From positions 1,364,001 through 1,428,000 of the forward strand of contig NW_002476426.1 of the NCBI RefSeq assembly GCF_000189635.1: a stretch of 64,000 nt of DNA, in the 5' to 3' direction. This DNA is from Tetrahymena thermophila SB210. Its lineage: Eukaryota; Ciliophora; Oligohymenophorea; Hymenostomatida; Tetrahymenidae. This document shows, piece by piece, positions 1 through 13,800 of this stretch. The position numbers and the translations under genes were made by a program. Within the stretch, counting starts at the first letter, position 1. Each line of letters begins with the position of its first letter. The notes under the pieces are model-generated. The model saw only the letters and a list, made by a program, of their open reading frames with translations, was not told where the DNA came from and did no database searches.

Positions 1-196
1 ATAGAACTAAATTTTTGAAAATAAAATAAAGAAGCTTAAGTTTTGTTACTTGATATTTATCAAATCATAACAGACTAAACAAAAATAAGAGTTGATTTTA
101 ACAATTTAAACAGAAGATTAAATCTTTTTTATATATTAATTTATTCATTCTCTTAATATTTCATAAAACTAAATATATCTTTTAATAAATAATTAG

Positions 197-706
197 GATA
201 GACTTGCAAAAAGCACATTGATTTTCGATGGTCTTGTAAAGTTTGCTATATTTTCTGAATAAAATGGATAATACGTCAACTCAAAGATAATATTCAGCAA
301 AAATGAATTGTCAACTACTTTCCTATTCTTAAATTCAGCTGAAGCATAACTCTGGTACATGAAACTCTTAGAGCTCGGTATTCCCCAATTAGTACAAGTA
401 GGATATCCCACCTCTGAATAATAACGTTAATTCAGCGAGTAACAAGCAGTAAACTAAATACTTGCTGAAGAATAGGAAAAGATCAAAACTCACTCTAAGA
501 AACCCTCAATTTTCAAGTATGAAAGCCTTGACATTCCCTACTAAGGTTTCTACAACTAATTCAATTAAACTAATTAAACTGTCAACAGAAGATTTAACAA
601 AACCAGCAGCTAAGTCCAAGGCTTTCTCTACAAATTGATCTTAACCAAAAACATCAGAAACGTTCCCAAGTAAGATGCTATTGTCTTAGAACAAGTACTC
701 CTTTGA
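197..706 (+). CDS. 3' end of an unidentified protein gene (partial, starts outside the window)
   Basis: Read with TAA/TAG as Gln, this frame is open to a TGA at 704-706 and encodes about 169 C-terminal residues. I do not recognise the family. The visible part begins near DRLAKSTLIFDGLVKF, has a mixed hydrophobic and polar segment including GIPQLVQVGYPTSE, then a Gln/Lys/Asn-rich tail. The frame is open all the way back to base 2, but the first ~195 bases look like intron (very AT-rich), and a good acceptor (AATTAG) ends at 196 just before codon GAT, so I start the exon there. A 72-residue reading on the opposite strand here is a shadow. Coding status is fairly sure from composition and the long Gln-decoded frame; function is unknown. 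Confidence 0.6.
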
Positions 707-3700
707 GAAAATAATTGAATTTCGAATCAAAAATTTGCTTTTAAATTAATTTAAAAAAGATTTTTCCTCTCCAGAGACTTTTTCATTTATAATCAATCAA
801 TCTATTTCTTCTTTTATAAAATAATACTAAAAAAAAAATATCATCATTAATAAATAAATAAATAACAAACTCTTACAATATAATAACCAACTATCACTTT
901 AAACTCTATAAACAATTTAGTTAACAATTTGCTATGTAAAACTTTACTTCCTATTTCTAATGAGTCAGCTTCATTCAATTCATTCATACCAACCTAACTG
1001 GTTAGCTAGCTAGATGCTAATAACATCCTGTCAAGCTATTTTAAAATCCTCCTGTATAAATAAGCAATTAAGCTTTCATATCCCTCCATCCTTCCTTTGC
1101 CGTTCATTTGATAATATTTTATCGAATTCTTTTTAAGAACATATTTATTTGATCAATCAACCCGATTGCCAACAGCTTGAATGTTCATATACAAAATTCT
1201 TTCAAATTATTTCAAAATTTCAATATAACAAAAATAAATAAAATTATTACTATTTTACTTAACCAATATACCGCTCAAGCAAATGGCAATCAATTTGAAA
1301 AAACTAATAAATAGTCGATAAAATAAAACTAATGGCTAGGGGTTCTGCGGATGGATATAAGCTAATTTTTTAATTAATTTTATGCTGACAAAAAGGATAA
1401 TAAAAGTCACAGCAAATATAATAAATTACTATATTATATATATATATTTATATTTTATCAGATGTGTAATACTATTCTAGTTTTTCTCGTTTGCTTGTAA
1501 TAATCATTCTATATCAATCAACTTAATTTAAACTATTTAATGTTACACTATTTAATTTATTTAAATTTCTTGTATAGTAATTCAAGTTACTATACTTATA
1601 GTAAAGTATTTACAGCTAAGCGGTAGTGAATATTTCACAAATTACCCTAACTTCCATAATACAACAATTAAACACTTTTAAAAAAATGTAATATCTATAA
1701 CTCAATAATAAAATTCTTTAACAAAAATAAATTTTAAGTTTTCATTCTTATTTTTCTTAATTTTGCTTAAAGTATTAACTTTTTTCTTTTCAAATTAGCT
1801 TGATAAAAAATATTAGCTCAAATTTAATCTTAATAGAGACAAATACCTAGCTTTTCATTTCAAAATTTTAGCCAGCAAATAATCTTAATTTTACTTTCAC
1901 TAGTAATTTACTCTTTCATTCAGCATAAATAAACTAACATTTTTGCTAAATAATTTATAGTACTTATATCGCTTGCAGTTTACAAATTTAAACTCAGCTA
2001 ATTTTAGTATTTTAGCTAATCTGTTTTCTTTTTCGCTGCTGAACAAAGAAATGTCTAAAACTATTTTTCTCTCATTTAACAAAGTTTTTTAAAATAAAAG
2101 TTATTATTTTCTAGTGCACTCAAATAATATTTAGCACACCTTAGCTTACATCATTATGTTCAAGCTTAAGCAGGACTCTAACTAGTAAGTTAAGAATTTA
2201 ATTAAAATCTTTTGAGGTCTGAGCTGAGATACTTTAAAATTAAGTTATTTATAAAATCTAAATTTTGGTAACTCATTAGGAAGTAAAAATTTTGGCTCTT
2301 CTACTTCAAGTACTTCAAATCCAATAATTTGAAGTTTTTGTTTTAAAATTCAAAAATCATATTGTACTTTTTTGGTCGCTCCTCATTATAATTAATCAAT
2401 TTATATCCACGAATAAGGAAAGCTGCTGGTGAATTAATTATAAATTAAACATAATTAGATAATTTTATCAATATAATCATAGATATGTTGATTTTTAGTC
2501 AAATTTAATCAAAAATAATAAAAATTTATTTAAGAAAGTATTTTTAATGAATTAAATTTACAGTCTCTCTTATGCAAAGAATCATTATCTTGTACTTGTG
2601 TTACATTCAATTTTTCCAAAATTATTGCATTTAAATTTAAAACTATATCTTTACTAGAAACACAAAAAAGCGTACTTTAAAATGTTGAGAGTTTTTCCAC
2701 AATTTTAAAAATCAATTATGGATAATTGCATCTATAGCAGAAAAAAAAACGTATGGTAATTCTTAATTTAAATTACATCTGTAGAAGTAGAATATTTTCA
2801 ATATCTTTTAAATATCGTTTTTCGCTGCAATGTAAATACACATAATTATCTAAATAGATTTTAATTCTCCCCAGAATTTAAAGTAAATAAGCAATAATTA
2901 CTAATTAGAAAAATTTTCCCATCGATATATCTGAAAATACTTATCACAAATAAAGATTCTTATTTTTTCCTAATGTTAGTTATTCTTGCTTTAAAATACA
3001 TAAGTAAAATTAGAATCATTAAATATAAATAAAGTAAGCTAAATTCCAAAAAATTGATTAAATTACTCAGATAAGCAGTAAATAACTGCTAATAAATTTA
3101 TCATTTGTTGCGAATCTACTCATTATTTTGTTAACTTACAATTAAAAAAAACCACATTTATTTTTTTTCTTAAATTATGGTAAAATATTAACCTACTCAT
3201 TTTTATAAAATAAACAAATTTTTGTACCGTTTCTCATAGATCTTTATTAAAATAATAAAAAAATATATTTAAATAACTCATTCAAAGAAAAATATAAAGA
3301 ATTTATTTACATTTTTATTAAAACTATTTCTTTTTTTGTGATTAAAAATATGAAGAACCGTAATTTTTCAGTAATCAAAACGTTAAAATCTTAGCTTAAA
3401 TATTATTTTAGTTAATGATTAATTAAAAAAGTGAGATAAAAAATGATATTATAAATCTAAATTAATGATTAAATTTTATATATTTAATTAACAGCTTTCA
3501 AATTTTACTTTTAATTTATTATGATAAAAGTTTAAATAAAAAATGATTTTTTGAATGTTTCTAATTCAGAATTAAAACTATTACACCTCAATTTCTCAAT
3601 TATTAAATTATTAAAAATGTATTTATATGGACTTAAGACTTTTTCTTAATGTTGTTTACATTCTAAATAAGCTAAAAGTTATATATCAAATATTTAAGCT

Positions 3701-3788
3701 TAAAATTGTTAGAAAAACAGTCAATTAAGTAATAAAAATAGGTTTCAAATCATTCAAAATTATAATTTAGGATAATAATTTATTTAAA
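707..3788. other. Intergenic, AT-rich, no gene seen
   Basis: After the 3' end of the first gene come AT-rich simple sequences (AAATA-type runs near 850) and no frame with coding composition in either strand. A 60-residue minus-strand reading at 1900-2082 starts at TTG and has no recognisable content. Confidence 0.5.
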
Positions 3789-4697
3789 ATGGAACAGAAG
3801 GTTATTGTATCTCCTCCTTCAACTAGCTTTGGATTTCTTAATTTATTGAGTTTAGCCATATTTTATGCAAAAGTAGAAAAAAATCTCTATGTAAAATGGT
3901 GGATCGTATTCCTTCCTACAAATATATTTTTCATTTATAGCTTATTAAAAGTATTGATATTCCTTACAAAAACATAGTCAATGGCTAGCAAAATATAAAA
4001 TTTTTAAGATATAAAACTTATAATGATTTGGAAATTCACATAAATTATTATTCTTAGTAGTTGTATAGTAATTGCACTTTTCTTAAGCTAGTATTTATAA
4101 AAAATAGATGATTCAGAGACGCCTGAGCAAGTCAATGAGTCTTTAAAGCACATCTTAGCAGCTATAGCAGTGATATTTTTTTCTTATTGGGGATACTCAG
4201 TAGCATGCAAAAACATAATTGAAGATTAATATCTTCCATTCAAAGATAATTCTGATGAAGATGAGAAGAAAGTTTCTTTTACTTAGTTAATTATCAATAG
4301 TATTTTATCACTAATGGGTAATACTATGACAATATGCTCAGGAGGTGCATGCAATAGTATTTATTTTTCAACTGTCTCTGCATTTTTTAGTGCATTTGGC
4401 ATTCCTATAGTTGAATATATTCATTACTTAAATTTCATTGCCTTTTTCTTCATTGGAATTTCACTTATTTCCCTTTACTCTGTCAATAACACTTGTAAAT
4501 ACCCGCCATTTATAATTAGTGCAATTGGAAGCTTAATGATTTGCAGCGATATGATTTTCGAAATCCATAACTACTTAACATACACTGGAAATGTATTAAT
4601 TATAGCAGGTGCTATTTGGAATTCAAGATTAAATAAATTTTCTTTCGCAAAGAGAAAAAAAAACAAAAAAACACCTAATGGATCAACATCTGCATGA
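3789..4697 (+). CDS. Multi-pass membrane protein, possibly MerC-like
   Basis: Single-exon gene of 302 residues (ATG 3789, TGA 4695-4697) with nine or so in-frame TAA/TAG Gln codons. The protein has several hydrophobic segments: one around residues 14-55, one near 80-98, one near 117-133, and three or four in the C-terminal third, separated by short polar loops and an acidic loop (DNSDEDEKK) around residue 155. The C-terminal half contains a Cys pair in CSGGAC, a further Cys in NNTCKYPP, and ends LTYTGNVLIIAGAIWNSRLNK-like before a basic tail. The spacing of helices, the early Cys motif and the final G-x-W-N-x-R resemble the MerC four-helix family, but this is only a weak likeness by eye. Probably an organelle or plasma-membrane protein; substrate unknown. 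Next gene downstream is SFT2, same strand, 572 bp away, with no sign of co-transcription. Confidence 0.75.
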
Positions 4698-5269
4698 TTA
4701 ACAAAAATTTTTAATTGACAAAAAAAGAAGATAAAATTGATTAAAGAGATATTTTGTATATAAAGTAGAAATCTTTGATTTAATTCAAAAATTTAATTAA
4801 AAACACCAAACAGATATACATGCATACACACAAACATTAATACACGCTTGCTTATATTGTAGTAAATCAACTCAAATTTCAAATCTCAAACTATAAACAA
4901 ACAAACATATTTATTTCTTCTTTTATAATTTGTAAATGGACAATTTTATAACATAACAAATACATTACAAAATCTTCATTTATTTGCAACCTATTTTAAT
5001 CCTTTGTTTTTAATTAATACCAATCTTACATTTAAATGAATGTTGAGCTGAAAGCAATATATTATTTTATTATAGTTAGAATTATTTAAATTCATTACTA
5101 TCAGAAATTTTGGCATACTTGCTGATGATTATTAAAAGATGTATTCATTAATTAATTATATATTTTTTTTCTCATATCTTTAAACAAATTATAACATTAA
5201 AATTTTTTTTAATTTGATTGATTTTGAAAATAGTTAAAGTAAGATAATAGTAAAATTAATAAAGCAATA
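4698..5269. other. Intergenic spacer
   Basis: AT-rich flank between the membrane-protein gene and the SFT2 gene. CA-rich microsatellite-like text near 4805-4850; nothing else seen. Confidence 0.5.
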
Positions 5270-5868
5270 ATGTCTGACAAGCTCTTCTTTACAAAAAAAA
5301 GTAAATCTGATGAATTATTAGATTCTTGTTGTCCCAAACTATCCTATAAATAAAGACTGATAGGTTTCATTGTATGTAGTGCGATAGGTAATTTCGTTTT
5401 TCAAACAACTAAATGTGAGTAAATAAATATTCAATTCATATTAGGTTGGATAATCTCTATATTAGCTATGGGCGTTTTCTTTAGTAGAAACAAAGATATT
5501 GCATTTTTCGCAGTACTTTATACCCTCGGAAATATAGTCTGCATCATGGGGTATTTTTACTATTCAACAAAATCAATATTTAAATAGTTTTTACTATAAA
5601 TAGTACATGTTTTCTTTCAGGACCTAAATCTTAGGTGAAAGCTATGAAACATAAATCTCGTATTATCACTACAATTGTTTTCATATTATCTATGGCAGGA
5701 ACTTTAGTATTCGCCCTAGCTGTTAAAATTATACCTTTATGTATTGCTTTCATAGTTCTCCAATTCCTCTCCTATATATGGTATACTTTGAGTTTTATAC
5801 CTTTTGGACAAAGAATAGTAAAGAAAGTTTGCTGCTCTTGCTGTGATCCTGAGTCTTAAAGCTCTTGA
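5270..5868 (+). CDS. SFT2: SFT2-family vesicle transport protein
   Basis: Two exons, 5270-5550 and 5604-5868, joined across a 53-nt GT...AG intron; the join gives YTLGNIVCIMG/TCFLSGP, which matches the conserved TLGNI...FLxGPxxQ stretch of the SFT2/Got1-like family. The product is about 181 residues (family usual size 160-215) with an N-terminal cytosolic segment, LSYKQRLIGF before the first helix, four membrane helices, the family hallmark LQFLSYIWYTLSFIPFGQR, and a Cys-rich end (KKVCCSCCDPES plus QSS after an in-frame TAA). SFT2 proteins sit in Golgi/endosome membranes and support fusion of endosome-derived carriers with the trans-Golgi. The Cys cluster at the tail could be lipidated; that is inference. 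The TGA at 5866-5868 is the real stop. Confidence 0.9.
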
Positions 5869-6304
5869 ACTAATAAAAATGAATGAAGCTAAACAAAAAA
5901 AAATTTTGAGAATATATTTTAAAGTTAATAATATTTATTTCTTATGATTTATAAAAAATATAAAAAATATTTGTTTATTAAAAAAAATAATTAATTTTAC
6001 AAATACTTTACAAAAATATATTTTCATACATACATACAAGATACAACTAAGCTAATAATATAAAAACATCATAAATGTAGTTTAAGAAGATATTAATAAA
6101 AAGTAAAATTGATTATGAAAGTATTTTACCAACTTTATTTAGTTAATTTTTTAAGATTGTTAAAATGAGAATTTTTAAATTTGTGAAATAATTTTTTTAA
6201 TGATTATTTTATCAAACTAAATTATTTATTGATCTATAATTAACATTTAATTTGGTTATAAAATAAAAAAACTTTATTATTAATTAGAATTTATATTTAT
6301 TTCT
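5869..6304. other. Convergent 3' spacer
   Basis: AT-rich sequence between the convergent SFT2 (+) and malate dehydrogenase (-) genes. No gene or structured element seen. Confidence 0.5.
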
Positions 6305-7608
6305 TCAAGCAGAAAATGCATCAGCCTTTTCTGAAAGAAGTTCTTCAGTTGTAATTCTTATCTTCTCTTTAGAGAATTCATCAATGTTTAATCCTTATAC
6401 GATCTTATAGTTAAAGTTAGAACAAGTTACTGGATAAGAAAAAATGAGTCCTTTTGGAACACCATATGAGCCATCTGAGTAAACAGCCATTGATACAAAC
6501 TCTCCTGACTTAGTTCCAAAATACCAGTCATGCAAGTGATCTTTGACAGCATTAGCAGCACTCATAACAGAGGAATTTTTTCTAGCTGCAAGAACTTCAC
6601 CACCTCTTTTTTACACTCTTTCAATAAATGCATTATTTAAATAGGCTTCATCGTTAATAAATTATCTGATTCTCTTTCCTTTTTTATAAAATTTATTTTT
6701 TAAAAAATTATCATACTTATTATTTGAAAATAAGATTTTGATAAACATACATTAACTCATATTCTCTCTCAAATATTGATATTATCTATCTTGTATTTTG
6801 GAATAAGTTAGTTTTTTATTTTATGTATATGAAATCTTTTTAATTAATTTAATTGTAAGCTGTTTATATAATTGTAATTTTTACCTAAGACAGTTCCATG
6901 ATTTACATCTGGATATTGAGTTGTTGAGTGATTACCCCAAATGATAACATTTTTTACATCAGTTATTGAGCAGCCAGCTTTAAGAGCAATTTAACTAATA
7001 GCTCTATTGTGGTCTAATCTTGTCAATGCAGAGAAATTCTATTTTGGAATGCTCTTAGCAGTTTCTGCTAAAATGAGACAGTTTGTGTTGGCAGGATTGG
7101 CTACTACTAAAGATTTGCAGGTTTTTTTAGCAACTGTATCTAAAGCTTAACCTTATTTCTTGAAAATATTTCCGTTTATAGTGAGTAAATCTTTTCTTTC
7201 CATGCCTGGCTTTCTTGGGAAACCTCCTATGAAGACAGCTACATCAACATCTTAAAACAATATACTTTCATTAGAGCCAGTTTTAATACTTTTAAGGAGA
7301 GGGTAAGCTCCATCTTAAAGTTCAAGCTCAACTCCCTACAAAATCGATTCTGCTTATGGAACATCAAGCAAACGAAGATTTATTTTTTTATCTCCAAAGC
7401 ATTATCCTGTAAGAAGGAGAGGTAAGAAAGCATATCCAATTTGACCAGCAGCTCCTGTAACACATACGTTAATTTCATCATTTTCCTTAGAATAAACAGT
7501 GGTCTTACTCTTTTAGAGTTAGTGGTTGATTCCTACTAAGCTCAACAAAGATAAACTTCCATAACCAAAAGTCTTTTTTGTAAAATATTAACTAAATTTA
7601 GAGAACAT
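6305..7608 (-). CDS. MDH: Malate dehydrogenase, cytosolic-type family, with N-terminal extension
   Basis: Two exons on the minus strand, 7608-6885 and 6678-6305, with a 206-nt intron; 365 residues. Catalyses malate + NAD+ = oxaloacetate + NADH. Seen in the protein: NAD-binding [14 protein letters not shown] (about residue 53), DVPQAES, the mobile-loop arginines in [23 protein letters not shown], the catalytic Asp/Arg in [12 protein letters not shown], and the catalytic His in [14 protein letters not shown], then [18 protein letters not shown] near the C terminus. These are hallmarks of the cytosolic/chloroplast MDH branch. The first ~45 residues ([20 protein letters not shown]...) are extra relative to the family, basic and hydroxylated without acids before residue 42, which looks like a mitochondrial presequence. 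Targeting is inference. Confidence 0.95.
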
Positions 7609-8516
7609 TTATTTTATAATTCTTGCTTGACCTACTCCTATTTAATTTTGTAAAAATAAACTTTTTTTGATAATAATTAAATTACTTTTTCAACTTTATT
7701 GGTATTTTTGAATATCTTTTCTGATTATTTTATTAAGATAAGATAATTTATTTTAAGCAAAAAGCGCTTAACTAAAAAAAAATCTTCACATCTTTGACAT
7801 ATATATCAAAAGATTGCATACTATGGATTTATTCTTTTCATCTAAATTCTTTAGGTTTTCTATCAACAAAAACGTCATTTTACTCCAAATTAAATGCACT
7901 TTTGATTTATTTTTATTATGTAACGAGCAAATTAAATAAAAAGTATTAAAAATACTAGAAGAAACGTTACTTAAAATTCTAAATAAATAAATTTTAGTGA
8001 TATAATTTGATTGATTATTAGAGCTATACAACATTTTTTTTGTAAGTAAATATATTTTTTATTATTATTTATTGCATGATATAAAATAATTAGTTAAAAA
8101 TTTAACATTAATTTTGAATTTTAAAGAAAATCTAATGTAAAATTGATTTAATAAAATATTTATTATTCAATTTTTTATTAATAATTAGACCAATAATATG
8201 CTTTTTAAAATTATAAATTTTAATAATTACAAACATAAGTAATAAAGGTAAGTACTTATAAAATTATCAACTTACAAATTAAATTATTGTACATAAAATT
8301 TTTTAGTTTAATAGAATATATTATTTCTTATGATAATTTGCAAGTATTAATTAATGTATTCTAACTTCTATGTATAAAATAAGGAAAAATAATTAAAATA
8401 TAGTAATAAATATATAAATTAAAATGATCTAGTTAGTTATGCAATTATTTTATTTTTAATTATAATCTTATGGTGATTTTGTTATTTAGAATTCAAAAAT
8501 TTTAAGACCTAAGATA
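7609..8516. other. Intergenic, nothing supported
   Basis: Upstream of malate dehydrogenase. An 82-codon minus-strand reading at 7786-8034 ends at a true TGA but has intergenic composition and no recognisable features; with TGA as the only stop such readings are expected by chance. Confidence 0.45.
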
Positions 8517-10251
8517 TCATTTTTAAGATTATTCTTCTTACTTTTATTAGCTTATTTGCAAGATCAATTCTTAATACTATTTAGTTTTTTTATAAAGTTG
8601 CTTCATTATATGTTCAGAGACTAATAGTTTTTCAATTATTTCATGTTTACTCAGTTTATTGTATTCTTCATAAGCTCCTAATAATCCCTCTTTACTTTTA
8701 TGAAGATAAAATAAGAAAAGGATATAATAAAATTAAAATTTATTAAAGAAATAATTTTATTAAATTATTGAATTTGTACTTAGATTATATTTGAGTAAAA
8801 AAAGAAAACTATAACATTTAAAATATTGTTTTTTTTAGTTAATTTAATTACTTTATATCAGATATTGAGATATCTGACTTCTTATAAAAACTTGTCTTTT
8901 ATTCTTTAATACTACTGTTAGTTAATTTAGGTTAGAGTACTTAGTTTCCCTATTTTTATTTTATTTTTTAATTTTTACTTACATTTATTTACATTAAATT
9001 TACCTTATTTAGTATTTTTGATATATTTTATTGCTCAATCATCATGATTTACTTAAGTTCATCTATTTATGCTAAAGGGTCATTTTTTTATTGTGCTTAT
9101 TCTAATTTTAATAATGAAATATTTTTTATTTATTTGCTCTAATCCGTGCTTTGTGTAAGCATATGATTATTTGATGAATGTTGAGTTGACTACTTATATG
9201 CAGATTATTGTTGTTAAATTTGATCCTAAGTAACTGCATGTTTTTATAAATTACTTTAATTAATAACTTGTGAGTTTTAGTTTTGACTTTAGTTTTAGAA
9301 TTTTGATATAAATTTCTATTTGTTGTTATAAAATGATGGATTTAACGTTGTTATATCTTATTTACTTATATTATTTGATGATGTTATAGTTTTAATGTTG
9401 TTCAAATTATCTGCTTAAATTGAATCAACAACTACTTGAGCTTATTCATCTTATTAGTTAGATTTACCTCCCATTTGAGAGTAAAATGAAGAATTTTAAC
9501 TAGAGTTTTTGCCATCAAAATCTTAAGGAGAGTTTCTAATATAATTTTAATAGTAGCTAGCATCATAAAAACAATACTTTTTATCATTTTATAAATTTAA
9601 ATTTAACTACTGTTTTATCTGCTACTCTTAGTTTAAATTATGTTTCTATATTTCGTGTTCATGTGTATTTTATTTTGTATCCTATTTGATATTATGTTGC
9701 TTTTAATCTATTCTGCGATGGCCTTTACTATTTAAGTTAGTATAAATCTACTGTAATCTTTATTTTTCTTTAGAAGTTTTAGAATTATCTAGAGGAGGTT
9801 TTGCAGGTTTTTAAATCGAATCAGATTTTCCCCTTGCATTTTATGAGTAAAATAGCTATCTAAGATTACTTTCATTGATATTTTTATTTTATATTTCTTG
9901 TAATTCAAAGTGGTCATATTAACCAATCAACGAGTTTTATAAATCTTTAAGAGCTTTATCATCTTTATCATACTAACTAATTTTGTTTAATGAGTTATTC
10001 AGCCTATTTGATTTTAGTTATTTCAGTTAGTTTGTATTTGACTAATGAGCAGAACCTTTAGAGAAACTTCTATTAGATTTATGAAATTTCTCAATATACA
10101 TTTCCTAAATATCTAATTTTTATAATAAAGAATTTAAAATCTGAAACTAAAATCTGATGGATTATTTTGAAGAACTACTTTTTCTGTTAAAGTAATTATC
10201 AATTTAGAGATTATTGCTTTTAAGGTTTTTAGCCAATTAATCAATAAAAGC
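8517..10251 (-). CDS. Gln/Asn-rich coiled-coil protein, 5' end unresolved
   Basis: Three phase-consistent exons on the minus strand: about 10251-9004, 8949-8780 and 8694-8517 (TGA at 8519-8517), introns 54 and 85 nt. At least 530 residues. Exon 1 is rich in Gln, Asn, Ser and Lys (repeated tracts such as NQNSQVINQSNLQ), with possible short coiled-coil segments (IDQLAKNLKSNN, DELKQIMMIEQQNISKILNK) and a proline-containing KPAKPPLDNSK. Exon 3 is charged and helical (EGLLGAYEEYNKLSKHEIIEKLL) ending EEQSQK. No known domain recognised. The frame is open upstream of 10251 but I find no in-frame ATG before 10101; the nearby ATG at about 10252 is in another frame, so either a small upstream exon exists or translation starts at 10101. 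Divergent from the giant EF-hand gene (gap about 0.58 kb). Confidence 0.7.
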
Positions 10252-10831
10252 ATAATTTAATTTTAATTATGTAATTTTAAATTGGTTAATAAATCTAATC
10301 AAAAAATGATTTTTTTAGAAATTATTAATAATTATTTTCAAAAGTGATTAAAATGAAGAGAGAAATAGTAAATTTAATTAAAGATTGCATTTAAAAAAAT
10401 ATATAAATAAGTACTGGATATTTGTGTAAATAATTGCATGAACATATTTTAGATTCTTCCTTACCACTGTTTTAAATTTAAAAAATATTAATTAATTGAA
10501 ATAAATTTTTATTTAGTAGGCGCAACATTAAGGATTTGAAATTTGATAAGAGACCAAATACTTTATATATATTCATACATATAATTTATTATAATAAAAG
10601 TCATAAAAATTTAAAAAAAGATAACATATAAGTTTAGATTCAACTATTTTTATTGAATAATAAATAACAAATTATATAAAAAAAAACTGGTTAAGAAATT
10701 AATATTTTTAGAGAAAGTATTAATTATTAATTCAAAAAGATATATAGGAAGTAAATAGGGATACATTAACTACTCAAAACAATCATTAGAACAGTAAATT
10801 TTATAATATAAGCTAAGAAGCAAAATACACT
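10252..10831. other. Divergent intergenic region
   Basis: Between the minus-strand Q-rich gene and the giant plus-strand gene. Very AT-rich; probably carries both promoters and 5' UTRs and perhaps the missing first exon of the Q-rich gene, but no motif can be called. Confidence 0.4.
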
Positions 10832-13800
10832 ATGAACTCTAAAGGATTTAATAAATTATAAAAATCCGTCAAATTTGATCCTGCAGCCACTATTAAGTCC
10901 GAATATATTGATGATCTTCGTGACTCTTAAGTACCTTCAGGAAAAATATTTGATCATTTATAAAACTCTTAGATGTCGTATAGTAACAGCAGTAAACGAT
11001 TTTAGCAGTTAGAAGATAATGAATCTAGCATCATAGCTAAGGAATTAGTCTAAAGTCAAAAAACTTAAAGCTTGAAACGCTTTATCTAAAGTGATGATCC
11101 TCATAAGGAATTAAACTCATAGCTTAAATAAAGTTTGATGTTTACATAATAAGAAAAGAAACAAGAGGCAAATAGTAAAAAAATAATTGATAGGATTAGT
11201 TAGAAGGAGATCTATCCTGAAACTTCAAATCCCACTGAAGAAATAGGAGATAAATCTTTAGGCGGACTTAAATTAGATGACAAGACATTATTAGAAGAAT
11301 GTTTCATTAATTTTCATGGTTTAATCAAGATTCATAGATTTAAAATTGCAGCTATGTTGCTCAACTACGAAAAGAATAGCCGCTAACCTGCACTAAATGT
11401 AACTTTCAAAATTGGAATGTCAGATGAACTGTTTGAGTCTTTAAAACTTAAGAGAGCCAATGCTTGGAGAGGTTTTGTTAGAAAAGAAGATTTATATTCA
11501 GTCATGAAAAACTTTGGATTTTTTGAAGCTGTTTCACCAAGAATATTTGATCAGTACATAGAAAAAGTTAAATGCCTTGATAGAAAATATAATTGGATTA
11601 ACTATGTTAGATTGATTGCAAGTGTGACTCGCTACAAAAGTTCTATTTCTCACTTAACAAAGAAATTTTTAATGATTGACTTAAAAAACGGAAATAAGAG
11701 AGTTCGTACTTTTAGAAAGTATGATGAAGCTGCAGCAGGTATTTTAATTTTATAAAAATATAGAGAATATCGTGCTAGATTAGCATTTAAAGCAGAATAA
11801 AAACGCAAATAAGAAGAGGAAAAAAAATTAAAAAAGTTGGATGAGCCTTTATCAGAAACAGATAAATTGAAATTATCCATGAACTAAAGTGCTGACAATT
11901 TAATTGGTATCTTGAGAGAAAAAATTGCTCAATCTCATCGTTCTCTTAAAGATATTTTCCGTATGCTTGATAGTGATAATGATTCTTACATAAGTAAAGA
12001 AGAGTTCAAGCTAGCTTTCAAAAAAGCTAATATAAAAGTAGAAGAGCAAATTCTTGATGAAGCCTATTTTCGTTTTGATTTCAATAAAGACGATAAAGTT
12101 AGTTTTAATGAATTCTTGAATGTAATTTTAGGTTAGGAAAAGAAAGTAGTAACTAATGCATTTTAACTCTAAAGTGTTGCAGAAGATGTCATAACTGAAA
12201 TCAGGAAAATAATGCTTAGTCGTTTTAACAATCGTAGACTCTTCTTAGAAAGTGTTTCAGCAAGAAATTTCAATAAAATTACTGAAGATGAGTTTTGTGC
12301 TTTCGTATCATAGTTCACAAATAACGAGTAAATTGATAAATACATAAATCAAATAACAATATTGTAAAAGTGCAAATGAATAAATAAATAAATTTTTTTT
12401 TAATAAAATAGATTTAGCAGAATTTAAATGAAAACTGTATTCAGCTATTTAGATAGAGATGGAAAAAGAAATTTAAAGCAAGAAGAATTTTTAGAAATTT
12501 ATGAGCATTAAGTTTAGAAAGAAGAGATCAATTAAAATTTACTTATTGAATAGCAAAAAAAAGAAAGAGAGAAAAAGCTAAGAGAACAATAAGAAGAAGA
12601 GGAATTCGAAAACGAAGCTAAATCTTTTTATGAGTAAAATGTTGATAAATCATAATTGTCAAGAGTAGAATATTTGACAAAGCTCCACTCTTAAGCAAAT
12701 GAAGATTACTAGGGTTAGGCTGATGAGAAATTTAAGAAAAATCTGATAAGTAAATATAATTTAAAATAAATGCAAGTTGATAAATATTATAAAAATTAGA
12801 AAAATTGATGACTCAATCTTAAGAATAAATAGAAGAAGAAATATCCACTTAGGAAAGAAGAAAATAAGCCAAAGAAGCAAGAGCTAGAACATAAATATTT
12901 TTAAAAAGATAATAAGAACTTGAAAATGTAATGAAGGTTTTAAGCGATTAAGTTCATGATAAACTTGAAAAAACTAATAAAACCCTAAGAGATTTGTTTA
13001 ATATTTTTAGTTAAAAATAATTCGGCTACCTAGACCAAGAAGAGTTTATAATATTAATAAATTTTATGTGCAAGCAGACTAAATTAGGAGAGGATGTTGT
13101 CAAAGCATTATTCTTCTTATTTGCTAATTATTATTCAAAAAAATTAAGCTTTAAATTATTTGAAAAACTAATCGAAAATGGATAAAATTTAAACACTCTT
13201 TATTTGAAATTTAAGTTTAGATTTGGAAATAGTAATTTTTTTTGCTTTTGAATAAAACCATAATTTATTATTTTTCTAATAATTATATAGAGTTAGACAG
13301 GCTCAAAAAGAAAATTATTGAGGATTTCTAGAGATTAGATGTTTCTTAAGGCCAATGGATGATTACATTCGATGATTTTAAAAGTATATTTTATATTAAA
13401 ATATATTTATTTTAAATAAAAAGCATTGAATGATTAAATTTTTATATGCCAATAGAGATTGAAATAAGAGTTTAATTTTTTAGATTTAAAAATAATTTAT
13501 TCAAAAAAATAAAATGAGTCTATTTAAATTTATAATTTTTTTTAAATTGAAAAAATATAGAAATTTTAGAGTTGAATTAGATTCCATTCACATCTACTGA
13601 TGAAAAACAACTTATAAAAGACAAAGTATTACAATAAGTTGAGAATAACATATATGTCAATTATAAAAAACTACTCCCTATTATTTTCCCCTCTAATACA
13701 TAAATATAATAAGACATATTTGCTCGTCATTCAAAGACTATTACAAGGTTTTTCAAGCTGTTTAAGTTAAAGAAATAAAGAAAATAAATGCAAGAAGAAC